Source of the DNA: Streptomyces coelicoflavus | GTDB lineage: Bacteria; Actinomycetota; Actinomycetes; Streptomycetales; Streptomycetaceae | DNA: 64,000 nt | NCBI RefSeq assembly: GCF_003112555.1 | Contig: NZ_BEWB01000005.1 | Coordinates: 558,001 to 622,000, forward strand | Reading direction: 5' to 3' | The notes under the pieces: model-generated | What the model was told of the DNA's origin: nothing | Seen by the model: only the letters and a program-made list of their open reading frames with translations | Database searches by the model: none | Part shown: one piece after another, positions 33,851 through 41,999 of the stretch | Layout: every line of letters begins with the position of its first letter | Position numbering within the stretch: the first letter of the stretch is position 1 | Translations under genes and position numbers: made by a program

Positions 33851-34597
33851 CTAGAACGCCCGTTCCCGGGCCAGGCCCGCGGCGTCCTTCACCGGCCCCC
33901 GGTGGACCGGACCGTGGCCCGGCAGCAGGAGGTCGCCCTCCAGACCGGCGACGACGTCGAGCGAGGCGACCGCGCCCGCCCGGTCGTGGTGGAACAGGTC
34001 GGGCAGCAGCTGCGGTCCCTCGATCCGTGAGATGGCGTGCCCGCTCACCAGCGCGTCGCCGGAGATCACCACCCCGGCGTCGGGGAGGTGGTAGACGCAG
34101 TGTCCGTCGGTGTGCCCGGGGGTGTGCACCGGCACGGGCCGGCCGGGCAGGTCGAGGGCACCGTCCACCGGGAAGCCCGAGGGCGCGGTCACCGGGTGCT
34201 GCTCGGTGCCGCCGGTGCGCAGCACGTGCGCCATCCACGGCAGCACGCCGGGGCGCCAGGCGTTGCGCAGCACCGTGCCCACCGACACCTGCTGGAGGAA
34301 GTCGCGCCGGGCGTGCGGCACCTCGGCCTCGTGCAGCAGGACCGGGGTGCCGTGGGCGGCGCGCAGGTACTCGGCCGAGCCCAGGTGGTCGTTGTGGGCG
34401 TGGGTGATCAGCACGGCCGCCACCGCCTCGGGCGAACTCCCGACGGCGGTCAGGGAGTCGAGCAGTGCCCGGCGGTCGCCGGGGTATCCGGTGTCGACGA
34501 GGGTCACCGCGTCGCCGTCGGTGAGGATGACCCAGTTGGTGTGGCCGCCGTGCACCAGGTAGGTGCCGTCGGCCACTTGCCGTACGTCCGCGCTCAT
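33851..34597 (-). CDS. Metallo-beta-lactamase fold hydrolase
   Basis: A 248-residue MBL-fold protein. The metal motif is THAHNDHLG, with further ligands in HTPGHTDGHCVYH, SGDALVSGH and a C-terminal PGHGPVHRG. Members include glyoxalase II, lactonases and thiolesterases; the substrate is not predicted. The ATG at 34597 has GGGAGA upstream and is preferred over a longer frame. First gene of a probable pair with the DUF4032 gene. Confidence 0.88.
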   Translation of the reverse strand: MSADVRQVADGTYLVHGGHTNWVILTDGDAVTLVDTGYPGDRRALLDSLTAVGSSPEAVAAVLITHAHNDHLGSAEYLRAAHGTPVLLHEAEVPHARRDFLQQVSVGTVLRNAWRPGVLPWMAHVLRTGGTEQHPVTAPSGFPVDGALDLPGRPVPVHTPGHTDGHCVYHLPDAGVVISGDALVSGHAISRIEGPQLLPDLFHHDRAGAVASLDVVAGLEGDLLLPGHGPVHRGPVKDAAGLARERAF

Positions 34598-34673
34598 GGT
34601 CTCCCGCGTTCCAGGTCGGTGGTCCCCGCGCGGGACAGCCAACCAGAAACCGGGCGCGTGCGGTTCCCGGCCC

Positions 34674-35303
34674 TCAGCGCACGCCGTGCGGGCGGAACTG
34701 GACGCTGATGCGGGGCCCGGCGGCGCGGGTGCTCTTCGGGACGCAGTGCTCCCAGGTGCGCTGGCAGGAGCCGCCCATCACGATCAGGTCGCCGTGGCCC
34801 AGCGGGCGGCGCACCGTCTCGCCGCCCCCGCCCGCCGGCCGCAGCAGCAGATCACGGGGCGCGCCGACGGAGAGGATCGCGACCATCGTGTCCTGACGCG
34901 CGCCCCGCCCGATCCGGTCGCCGTGCCAGGCGACGCTGTCCCGGCCGTCGCGGTAGTGGCACAGGCCCGCCGTGGTGAAGGGCTCGCCCAGCTCCTCGGC
35001 GTAGTGGGCGGACAGGGCGTCTCGCGCCTCCGCCAGCAGGGGGTCGGGCAGCGGGTCGGCCGCGCCGTAGAACGCCAGCAGCCGGGGCACGTCGACGACC
35101 CGTTCGTACATCTCACGCCGCTCGGCGCGCCAGGGGACCCCGGTGGCCAGCCGCTCGAAGAGCGCGTCGGCACCGCTCAGCCACCCGGGGAGCAGGTCGA
35201 TCCAGGCGCCGGAGCCGAGGCGGGTGCGGTGGAGCCCGTCGAGGGAGCCGAGCCCGACCTCGTCGGTCTGGTCGAAGAGCGAGCCCTGGAGGTGCGTGGT
35301 CAT
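34674..35303 (-). CDS. alkB: AlkB-type 2-oxoglutarate-dependent DNA-repair dioxygenase
   Basis: A 209-residue Fe(II)/2-oxoglutarate dioxygenase that removes alkyl groups from nucleic-acid bases. The iron site is H-x-D in AWHGD and His in TWEHCVPK. The 2OG-binding Arg is in RISVQFRPHG. The substrate-recognition LCHYRDGRDSVAWHGD segment is typical of the ALKBH2/3-like bacterial group. Its promoter region contains a LexA-like 14-mer. Divergent from a TetR/flavoprotein operon. Confidence 0.9.
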   Translation of the reverse strand: MTTHLQGSLFDQTDEVGLGSLDGLHRTRLGSGAWIDLLPGWLSGADALFERLATGVPWRAERREMYERVVDVPRLLAFYGAADPLPDPLLAEARDALSAHYAEELGEPFTTAGLCHYRDGRDSVAWHGDRIGRGARQDTMVAILSVGAPRDLLLRPAGGGGETVRRPLGHGDLIVMGGSCQRTWEHCVPKSTRAAGPRISVQFRPHGVR

Positions 35304-35324
35304 GGGACCAGCGTACTCCGTGTT

Positions 35325-35338
35325 CGAAACTGTGTTCT
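35325..35338. promoter_or_regulatory. LexA-like (SOS) box near alkB
   Basis: CGAAA-CTGT-GTTCT matches the actinobacterial SOS consensus CGAAC-N4-GTTCG at eight of ten defined positions. It lies 22 bp from the alkB start codon, where a repressor of that DNA-repair gene would bind. Confidence 0.35.
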
Positions 35339-35379
35339 ATTCACCTCTCGGCCGGGGCAGTGCGCGATCCGGCCCTTTC

Positions 35380-35395
35380 GATACACCGCCGTATC
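35380..35395. promoter_or_regulatory. Candidate TetR operator
   Basis: The inverted repeat GATAC-ACCGCC-GTATC lies 39 bp before the TetR start codon. A further GATAC follows at 35397-35401. TetR-family proteins commonly bind such palindromes beside their own gene. Confidence 0.5.
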
Positions 35396-35434
35396 CGATA
35401 CATTCGCGCATCGAACGAGGAGAAGGGGCCGGGC

Positions 35435-36058
35435 GTGGCGGTGCGGGAGACGAACGGGCGGGTGACCAGACGCCGTGCGCGCACCCGCGCCAACCTCCTG
35501 GACGCCGCGTTCGGGGTGTTCGCCGCCAAGGGGTTCGGGCGGGTGTCGATCGAGGAGGTCTGCGAGGCCGCCGGGTACAGCCGCGGCGCCTTCTACTCCA
35601 ACTTCGACAGCCTCGACGAACTGTTCTTCGCCCTCTACGGGCAACGGGCCGGCCTGATCGCCGAGCAGGTGTCCGCCGCCCTCGCCTCCGACGGCCCCGA
35701 CCTGGACGTGCCGGCCGCCGTGGAGCGCGTCACCGAGGTGCTGCTCCTGGACCGGGACTGGCTCCTGGTGAAGACGGACTTCCTCGTGCACGCCGCCCGC
35801 GACCCGGACGTCGCCCGGACCCTCCTGGAGCACCGGGCCCGGCTCAGGCGGGCGATCGCCGACCGGCTCGCGCGGGCCCGCGGACACACCGCCCTGCCCG
35901 CCGTGCTGGGTGACGCGGAGCACGCCGCACACGCCGTGGTCGCCGCGTACGACGGGGTCACCACCCAGCTGCTCCTCGACCGGGACGTCGCACACGCCCG
36001 GATCTGGCTCGGACAACTGCTCACCGCGCTGCTCACCGACGGCAGTACGCGTCAATGA
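35435..36058 (+). CDS. TetR-family transcriptional regulator
   Basis: A 207-residue repressor. Residues 15-60 contain the TetR helix-turn-helix (RRRARTRANLLDAAFGVFAA, FGRVSIEEVCEAAGYSRGAF and YSNFDSLDELF). The C-terminal helices form the ligand domain. GTG at 35435 is chosen because AAGGGG lies six bases upstream; an upstream ATG at 35360 would place the start within the palindrome region. It overlaps or abuts the flavoprotein gene, which it presumably regulates along with itself. Confidence 0.88.
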   Translation: MAVRETNGRVTRRRARTRANLLDAAFGVFAAKGFGRVSIEEVCEAAGYSRGAFYSNFDSLDELFFALYGQRAGLIAEQVSAALASDGPDLDVPAAVERVTEVLLLDRDWLLVKTDFLVHAARDPDVARTLLEHRARLRRAIADRLARARGHTALPAVLGDAEHAAHAVVAAYDGVTTQLLLDRDVAHARIWLGQLLTALLTDGSTRQ

Positions 36059-36081
36059 CACAACAGGAAGGGACGGTCGCC

Positions 36082-37755
36082 ATGGATGCCGACGTCATCG
36101 TGGTCGGAGCGGGTCTCGCGGGCCTGGTCGCGGCCCACGAGCTGACCAGCCGGGGCCGGAGGGTGGCCCTGGTCGACCAGGAGAACGCGGCCAACCTCGG
36201 CGGGCAGGCCTTCTGGTCCTTCGGCGGCCTCTTCCTCGTCGACTCCCCGGAACAGCGCCGCCTCGGCGTCAAGGACTCCTTCGACCTGGCCTGGAGCGAC
36301 TGGCAGGGCAGCGCCGGCTTCGACCGCACCGACGACGAGGACTCCTGGGCGGTGCGCTGGGCGCGCGCCTACGTGGAGTGGGCGGCGGGGGAGAAGCGGT
36401 CCTGGCTCGCGGGACACGGCATCACCTTCCTGCCCACCGTCGGCTGGGCCGAGCGCGGCGACCTGAGGGCCGGCGGGCACGGCAACTCCGTGCCCCGGTT
36501 CCACATCGCCTGGGGGACCGGCACGGGAGTCGTCGAGCCCTTCGTGCGGTACGCGAAGCAGGCGGTGCGGGACGGGCTGCTCACCTTCCACCACCGCCAC
36601 CGCGTCGACCACCTGGTCGTCGAGGGCGGCACGGCGCGCGGGGTGCGCGGCACGGTCCTCGCCCCGGACCACTCGCCGCGCGGCGTCGCCTCCAGCCGCG
36701 AGGCGGCCGGAGAGTTCGAACTCACCGCCCAGGCCGTCGTCGTCACCTCCGGCGGCATCGGCGCCGACCACGACATCGTCCGCCGCCACTGGCCCGAACG
36801 CCTGGGCACCCCGCCCGCCGAGATGGTCACCGGAGTCCCCGCCTACGTCGACGGCCGGATGCTCGGCATCAGCGCCGAGGCGGGCGCCCGCCTGGTCAAC
36901 CGCGACCGCATGTGGCACTACACCGAGGGCGTGCGCAACTGGGACCCGATCTGGCCCGGCCACGGCATCCGCATCCTGCCCGGACCGTCCTCCATGTGGT
37001 TCGACGCGCTGGGCCGCCGGCTGCCCGAGCCGTACCTGCCCGGCTACGACACCCTGGGCACCCTGCGCCACCTGCGCACGGCCGAGGACCTCGCGGAACA
37101 CGACCACTCGTGGTTCGTCCTCACCCAGAAGATCGTCGAGAAGGAGTTCGCGCTCTCCGGCTCCGAGCAGAACCCCGACATCACCGCCAAGGACCGCGCC
37201 GGATTCCTGCGCGAACGCGTCCTCGGCAAGGGCGCCCCGGCCCCGGTGGACGCGTTCCTGCGCAAGGGTGCCGACTTCGTGACCGCGCCGGACCTGGAGC
37301 AACTGGTGGACAAGATGAACCGGTTGACCGACAAGCCACTCCTGGACGCCGCCGCACTCCGGCGCCAGATCGAGGCGCGGGACCTGCAAATGGCCAACCC
37401 GTACGCCAAGGACGCCCAGGTGCAGGGCATCCGCAACGCCCGCCGCTACATCGGCGACCGCCTCGGCCGGGTTGCCATCCCGCACCGCATCCTCGACCCG
37501 GCCGCGGGCCCGCTGATCGGCGTCAAGCTGCACATCCTCACCCGCAAGACCCTCGGCGGCATCCAGACCGACCTGGACTCCCGCGCACTGGGCGCCGACG
37601 GCACCCCGGTCGAGGGCCTGTACGCGGCCGGCGAGGTGGCCGGCTTCGGCGGGGGAGGGGTGCACGGGTACAACGCGCTGGAGGGCACCTTCCTGGGCGG
37701 CTGCCTGTTCTCCGGTCGGGCGGCGGGCCGGGCCGCGGCACGGCAGACCGCCTGA
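36082..37755 (+). CDS. FAD-binding dehydrogenase (KstD/fumarate-reductase-like)
   Basis: A 557-residue flavoprotein. The N-terminal ADP-binding motif is VIVVGAGLAGLVAA, followed by LVDQENAANLGGQAFWSFGG, VVVTSGGIGADHD and the C-terminal GLYAAGEVAGFGGGGVHGYN closing the FAD site. This is the actinobacterial FAD-binding dehydrogenase group related to 3-ketosteroid dehydrogenases; the substrate is not known. The ATG at 36082 has AGGAAGGG upstream; an earlier ATG at 36055 overlaps the TetR stop. Confidence 0.88.
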   Translation: MDADVIVVGAGLAGLVAAHELTSRGRRVALVDQENAANLGGQAFWSFGGLFLVDSPEQRRLGVKDSFDLAWSDWQGSAGFDRTDDEDSWAVRWARAYVEWAAGEKRSWLAGHGITFLPTVGWAERGDLRAGGHGNSVPRFHIAWGTGTGVVEPFVRYAKQAVRDGLLTFHHRHRVDHLVVEGGTARGVRGTVLAPDHSPRGVASSREAAGEFELTAQAVVVTSGGIGADHDIVRRHWPERLGTPPAEMVTGVPAYVDGRMLGISAEAGARLVNRDRMWHYTEGVRNWDPIWPGHGIRILPGPSSMWFDALGRRLPEPYLPGYDTLGTLRHLRTAEDLAEHDHSWFVLTQKIVEKEFALSGSEQNPDITAKDRAGFLRERVLGKGAPAPVDAFLRKGADFVTAPDLEQLVDKMNRLTDKPLLDAAALRRQIEARDLQMANPYAKDAQVQGIRNARRYIGDRLGRVAIPHRILDPAAGPLIGVKLHILTRKTLGGIQTDLDSRALGADGTPVEGLYAAGEVAGFGGGGVHGYNALEGTFLGGCLFSGRAAGRAAARQTA

Positions 37756-37784
37756 GCGGCCAACCGGGCGGCGCGGGCGCCGGG

Positions 37785-38036
37785 TTACGCCGACCTGCGG
37801 CGTACGGCCTCGCGTCGCTTGAGCGCACGGCGCTCCAACTCGCTGGTACCGCCCCAGACGCCGAGGGTCTGCCCGGTGTCGAGCGCCCACCGCAGGCACT
37901 GCTCCCGGACCGGGCAGGTCCGGCAGACCGCCTTCGCCTGCTCGGTCTGCAAAGCGGCCGGGCCGGTGGTGCCGATCGGGAAGAAGAGGTCGGGGTCCTC
38001 CGTCCGGCATGCGGCGTGCTCTCGCCAGTTGTCCAT
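37785..38036 (-). CDS. WhiB-like iron-sulfur regulator
   Basis: An 83-residue Wbl protein. Cluster ligands C10, C38, C41 and C47 follow the C-x27-C-x2-C-x5-C pattern of [4Fe-4S] WhiB proteins. GVWGGT and the basic C-terminus (RRALKRREAVRRR) bind sigma region 4 and DNA. Wbl proteins sense NO and redox state and control development. The ATG at 38036 has AGGTGA upstream. Confidence 0.92.
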   Translation of the reverse strand: MDNWREHAACRTEDPDLFFPIGTTGPAALQTEQAKAVCRTCPVREQCLRWALDTGQTLGVWGGTSELERRALKRREAVRRRSA

Positions 38037-38161
38037 CAAAGTCACCTGCGATCGGTATCGTTCGCGTCCTCGTGCATGGCCTACTCCGTTGCGGGTGACC
38101 TGTCGACAGCGGGGTGAAACCGGCCCGGTCCTCGTGAGGCGCCGTGTCCGCCTCCGTGGGT

Positions 38162-39064
38162 CTACCGGCCCAGCGCCTCCGCGGCCGCCGTGACCACCGC
38201 GTCCGCCACCGCGGCCAGCGCCGGGGAGTCGAGCTTCCACTGCTGCCAGTACAGCGTGACGTCCACCGCCAGGTCCGGCGCGAAGCCGACGAGCCGGCCG
38301 GTGCGCAGCAGGGGCTCGGCCTGCGGCTGCGGGACCATGCCCCAGCCAAGACCGGCGGCGACGGCCTCGACGAAGCCCTCCGAGGTCGGCACGTAGTGCC
38401 GCGCGGCGCTCGCGCCACCGTGACCGAGCCGGCGGGCGAAGGAGTCCTGGAAGTCGTCCCGCCGGTCGAAGACCACCACCGGGGCGTCGGCGACGGCCTC
38501 CCGCGGCGTCGCCTCCAGGTGCCGGGCCGCGAACCCGGGGGCGGCGCAGGGGAGATAGCGCATCCGGCCCAGCGTCCGGACCGTGCAGCCCGGCACCGGT
38601 TCCGGCGACGACGTCACCGCCGCCATCACCACGCCCTCCCGCAGCAGCGTCGCCGTGTGGCCCTCGTCCTCCCGGCGCAGTTCGAAGCAGAGGGCGGGCT
38701 CCCGGGGGATGCGGGTGAGGGCGGGCAGGAACCAGGTCGCCAGCGAGTCGGCGTTCACCGCCACCGTCACCCGGGTCGGCTCGTCCGCCCCCCGCAGGCC
38801 CAGCTCGGCCGAGGCGTCCCGCTCCAGCCGCGCCACCTGCCGGGCCAGCCGCACCAGCACGGCACCGGAGTCGGTCGCCCGCACCGGCTTGGTGCGCAGC
38901 AGCAGCACCCGGCCGGTGCGCTGCTCCAGTGCCTTCACCCGCTGGCTGACCGCGGACGGCGTCACGTGCAGGGCGTCGGCGGCCGCGTCGAACGTGCCCT
39001 CGTCCACGACGGCCAGGAGGGTGCGCACATGGTCCAGCGGCAGATCCGCGAACGTCGGCGTCAT
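38162..39064 (-). CDS. lysG: LysG/ArgP-type LysR regulator
   Basis: A 300-residue LTTR. Residues 8-65 form the helix-turn-helix (FDAAADALHVTPSAVSQRVK). The remaining sequence matches the ArgP/LysG branch (FELRREDEGHTATLLREG, VPTSEGFVEAVAAGLGWGMVP). In corynebacteria LysG activates lysE when Lys, Arg or His accumulates. It is divergent from a LysE gene with 77 bp between, and the palindrome there is its probable site. Confidence 0.9.
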   Translation of the reverse strand: MTPTFADLPLDHVRTLLAVVDEGTFDAAADALHVTPSAVSQRVKALEQRTGRVLLLRTKPVRATDSGAVLVRLARQVARLERDASAELGLRGADEPTRVTVAVNADSLATWFLPALTRIPREPALCFELRREDEGHTATLLREGVVMAAVTSSPEPVPGCTVRTLGRMRYLPCAAPGFAARHLEATPREAVADAPVVVFDRRDDFQDSFARRLGHGGASAARHYVPTSEGFVEAVAAGLGWGMVPQPQAEPLLRTGRLVGFAPDLAVDVTLYWQQWKLDSPALAAVADAVVTAAAEALGR

Positions 39065-39080
39065 GTCTTCATCACGCTGG

Positions 39081-39104
39081 CTAATGATACGTAAGAATCT
39101 TTAG
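39081..39104. promoter_or_regulatory. Candidate LysG operator
   Basis: CTAATGAT-N8-ATCTTTAG, with seven of eight arm positions paired, lies in the lysG/lysE divergent intergenic region in an A+T-rich block. The spacing is that of LTTR activation sites. Confidence 0.55.
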
Positions 39105-39141
39105 CTGTACGTCCGGTGATCGTCCGCTTAGCGTCGAGGGC

Positions 39142-39756
39142 ATGAACAGCGCCCTCACGGCAGCCGCCGCCGGTTTCGGCACCGGACTCTCGCTCATCGT
39201 CGCCATCGGCGCCCAGAACGCCTTCGTCCTGCGTCAGGGCATCCGCCGCGACGCCGTCCTCGCCGTGGTCGGCATCTGCGCCCTGTCCGACGCCCTGCTC
39301 ATCGCCCTCGGCGTCGGCGGGGTGGGCGCCGTGGTGGTGGCCTGGCCGGGCGCGCTGACCGCCGTCGGCTGGATCGGCGGCGCCTTCCTGCTCTGCTACG
39401 GCGCCCTGGCCGCCCGGCGGGTCTTCCGCCCCTCCGGCGCGCTGCGGGCGGAGGGCGACGCCGCGGGCTCCCGCCGCCGGGCCGTACTCACCTGCCTGGC
39501 GCTGACCTGGCTCAACCCGCACGTCTACCTGGACACCGTGTTCCTGCTGGGCTCCGTCGCCGCCGACCGGGGGCCGCTGCGCTGGACCTTCGGCCTCGGA
39601 GCCGCCGCGGCCAGCCTGGTCTGGTTCGCCGCGCTCGGCTTCGGCGCCCGCTACCTCGGCCGCTTCCTGGCCCGGCCCTCGGCCTGGCGCGTACTGGACG
39701 GCCTGGTGGCCGCCACCATGATCGTCCTCGGCGTCTCCCTCGTCGCCGGGGCGTGA
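39142..39756 (+). CDS. lysE: LysE/ArgO-family amino acid exporter
   Basis: A 204-residue inner-membrane exporter with six predicted helices. The signature is GLSLIVAIGAQNAFVLRQGI, followed by CALSDALLIALGVGG and the conserved LTWLNPHVYLDTVFLLG. It exports basic amino acids, probably L-lysine and/or L-arginine. Expected to be induced by the divergent LysG regulator. Confidence 0.92.
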   Translation: MNSALTAAAAGFGTGLSLIVAIGAQNAFVLRQGIRRDAVLAVVGICALSDALLIALGVGGVGAVVVAWPGALTAVGWIGGAFLLCYGALAARRVFRPSGALRAEGDAAGSRRRAVLTCLALTWLNPHVYLDTVFLLGSVAADRGPLRWTFGLGAAAASLVWFAALGFGARYLGRFLARPSAWRVLDGLVAATMIVLGVSLVAGA

Positions 39757-39853
39757 GAGGGCCGGTATCGGGCCACGCGCGTCCGGCGGGCTCGAACGCG
39801 GCTGCGATAGTGATCCCCGCAGTCGAAAGATGTACCGAGCATGTAGGAAGCGT

Positions 39854-41206
39854 GTGGACACCAGCGAGAGCAGCGGCGACACCAGCGAGAGCAGCGGCGA
39901 CACGGGCGAGAGCAGCGGCGAGAGCGGCACCGAACCGGAGGCGAAGGCCCCGGCGCCGGACGGGACGCGGCAGCGCGGATGGCGCCGCTGGGCCATGGAC
40001 ACCCGCCCCCTGCGCCGCCCGGCCTACCGCAGGCTGTGGTCCTCGACCATCGTCACGGCCGTCGGCAGCCAGCTCACCGCGGTCGCCGTGCCCAAGCAGA
40101 TCTACGACATCACCGGCTCCTCGGCCTGGGTCGGCGCCGCGAGCCTCGCCGGGCTGCTGCCGCTCATCGTCTTCGCCCTGTGGGGCGGCGCGGTGGCCGA
40201 CACCATGGACCGCCGCAGGCTGCTGCTGATCACCAACACCGGCATCGCGGTGACCTCGCTGCTCTTCTGGATACAGGCGGTCACCGGCATGGCGTCGGTG
40301 GCCGCGCTGATGCTGCTGCTCGCGCTGCAACAGGCCTTCTGGGGCCTCAACGCCCCGGCCCGCAACGCCTCCATCGCCCGGCTGGTGCCCGAGGACGAGC
40401 TGCCCGCCGCCAACGCCCTCGGCTCGACCGTCATGCAGACCGGGCAGGTGGTCGGGCCGCTGCTCGCCGGTGCGCTGATCCCGGTGATCGGCCTGCCCGA
40501 GCTGTACCTGATCGACGCGCTGGCCCTGTGCGTCACCGTGTGGGCGGTCTACCGGCTCCCCGCGCTGCCGCCGCTCGCGGGCACGGCGGTCCGGCGCGCG
40601 GGCGTGCGCGAGGTGGTGGCGGGCTTCCGCTACATCGCCGGGCACAAGGTGCTGCTGCTGTCCTTCCTGGCCGACATCGTCGCCATGGTGTTCGGCATGC
40701 CCCGCGCCCTGTTCCCGCAGCTCGCCGCCGAGACGTACGCCCCGTACGGCGAGGGGCTCGCGCTCGGTCTGCTGTTCGCGGCGATCCCCGTCGGCGCCGT
40801 GGCCGGCGGGCTGTTCTCCGGGACCTTCTCCCGGGCGCGCCGGCACGGCTGGATGGTGATCGGCGCGGTCGTGGTGTGGGGTGCGGCCATCACCGGCTTC
40901 GGGCTGAGCGGCAGCCTGTGGCTCGCGGTGGCGTTCCTGGCCGTGGCCGGAATCGCCGACATGGTCTCCATGGTGTTCCGCGGGGCGATCCTGCTGTCCG
41001 CGGCCACCGACGAGATGCGCGGGCGGATGCAGGGCGTGTTCACCGTCGTCGTGGCGGGCGGCCCGCGGCTGGCCGACGTCCTGCACGGCGGGGCGGGCTC
41101 CGCCTTCGGCGCGCGGGAGGCCGTGACCGGGGGCGGGCTGCTCGTCGTGGCCGTGATGCTGGCGCTGGCCGCCGCGATGCCGGCGCTGCGCCGCTACCGC
41201 GTCTGA
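39854..41206 (+). CDS. MFS transporter
   Basis: A 450-residue, probably 12-helix major facilitator. An N-terminal Asp/Ser/Thr/Glu-rich cytoplasmic segment with three 7-residue repeats (SGDTSES type) precedes the first helix after RRPAYRRLWSSTIVTAVGSQ. The characteristic ADTMDRRRLLLITN loop follows helix 3, with WGLNAPARNASIARLVPE after. Similar to the EntS/exporter group. GTG at 39854 has AGGA upstream; ATG at 39830 is also in frame. Confidence 0.85.
   Translation: MDTSESSGDTSESSGDTGESSGESGTEPEAKAPAPDGTRQRGWRRWAMDTRPLRRPAYRRLWSSTIVTAVGSQLTAVAVPKQIYDITGSSAWVGAASLAGLLPLIVFALWGGAVADTMDRRRLLLITNTGIAVTSLLFWIQAVTGMASVAALMLLLALQQAFWGLNAPARNASIARLVPEDELPAANALGSTVMQTGQVVGPLLAGALIPVIGLPELYLIDALALCVTVWAVYRLPALPPLAGTAVRRAGVREVVAGFRYIAGHKVLLLSFLADIVAMVFGMPRALFPQLAAETYAPYGEGLALGLLFAAIPVGAVAGGLFSGTFSRARRHGWMVIGAVVVWGAAITGFGLSGSLWLAVAFLAVAGIADMVSMVFRGAILLSAATDEMRGRMQGVFTVVVAGGPRLADVLHGGAGSAFGAREAVTGGGLLVVAVMLALAAAMPALRRYRV
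39857..39928 (+). repeat. 21-bp tandem repeat inside the MFS gene
   Basis: Three in-frame 21-bp units (39857, 39878, 39899), the first two identical and the third with two changes, followed by a partial unit. They encode a repeating DTSESSG heptapeptide in the cytoplasmic N-terminus. Likely a slippage-prone tract that can vary in copy number. Confidence 0.8.
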
Positions 41207-41213
41207 CCGCGCC

Positions 41214-41669
41214 TCACAGGGTGCCGCGTCCGTGCAGCGCGTAGTGCTCCATGAGCCGGCCCCTGGTGTTCTCCAGCCGGTGCGCGAGGATCTCCGCCAC
41301 CGAGCGCACCAGCACGATGCCCAGCTGCGGGTCCCGCTCGCACAGGTCGAGCACCGCGTCCGCCTCGAACTCGTAGGCACGTACCGGGCTGAACGCCTCG
41401 GCGCCGAAGTCCCACTCGTAGGGCGGGAACAGCCAGGACCAGCCGAGCAGGTCGCCCACCCCGAGACTGGCGACCGTGACCCGCTGAAGGGACGTCACCC
41501 GCTGGGTCAGGGAGACCGCGCCGGAGCGGATGACCCAGAAGCGGTCCGCCCTGGCTCCCGCCTCGAAGATCCGGTCGTCCTCCGGGAAGGAGACCTCCTG
41601 GGCCAGCTCCATCAGCCGCGCGCGCTGGGGGAGGGGCAGGGCGTTCAGGAGTTTGATCGCTTTGGTCAT
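41214..41669 (-). CDS. Cyclic-nucleotide-binding domain protein without a DNA-binding domain
   Basis: A 151-residue stand-alone CNB fold: ALPLPQRARLMELAQEVSFPEDDRIFEAGARADRFWVIRSGAVSLT at the start of the beta-barrel and LGVGDLLGWSWLFPPYEWDF in place of the usual phosphate-binding cassette. No helix-turn-helix follows, unlike Crp/Fnr, so it may be a partner-binding module. Its 3' end is seven bases from the MFS stop. Confidence 0.83.
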   Translation of the reverse strand: MTKAIKLLNALPLPQRARLMELAQEVSFPEDDRIFEAGARADRFWVIRSGAVSLTQRVTSLQRVTVASLGVGDLLGWSWLFPPYEWDFGAEAFSPVRAYEFEADAVLDLCERDPQLGIVLVRSVAEILAHRLENTRGRLMEHYALHGRGTL

Positions 41670-41999
41670 GGCACGGGGCTCCTCGCCGGCGATTCGGTTC
41701 CGGGGCTTTCCCTATGCCCATTTCAGTCGCTGCCGGCGCCCTGAGCACCTCGGCGGACGGCGAATCCGGTACGGATTCCGTGCGAGAACCGGGAACGGGG
41801 GCGCGAGGGCGTGCAAAGAGCATGAAAAAGCCCTGGCCGGACGGGGGAGGCCGGCCAGGGCCGTAAGCGGTGACCGCGGAGGACGTTTCGGTCGACTCCG
41901 TCGCCACATATGGATGAACGCTAAACCATCTCCGGGTGTTCCGCGAAACCGGTACCGGGGCGAGTGACCCGTTTCACTCGCCCGTCCCCGGCCCGCTCC
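41670..41999. other. Intergenic region with terminator
   Basis: 330 bp between the CNB gene and the decarboxylase gene, both minus strand. It holds the terminator at 41826-41861 and presumably the CNB promoter near 41690-41800. I see no gene; a minus-strand frame through it only reads the hairpin. Confidence 0.5.
41826..41861 (-). terminator. Intrinsic terminator downstream of the decarboxylase gene
   Basis: An 11-bp stem (41830-41840 with 41851-41861) and a 10-nt loop. Read on the minus strand it is followed by five Ts, a rare classical U-tract in this DNA. It lies 140 bp past the decarboxylase stop. Confidence 0.85.

Noticed and set aside
41710..41907. Possible small gene upstream of the CNB protein on the minus strand
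   Set aside because: The frame reads straight through the terminator hairpin and lacks a ribosome binding site.
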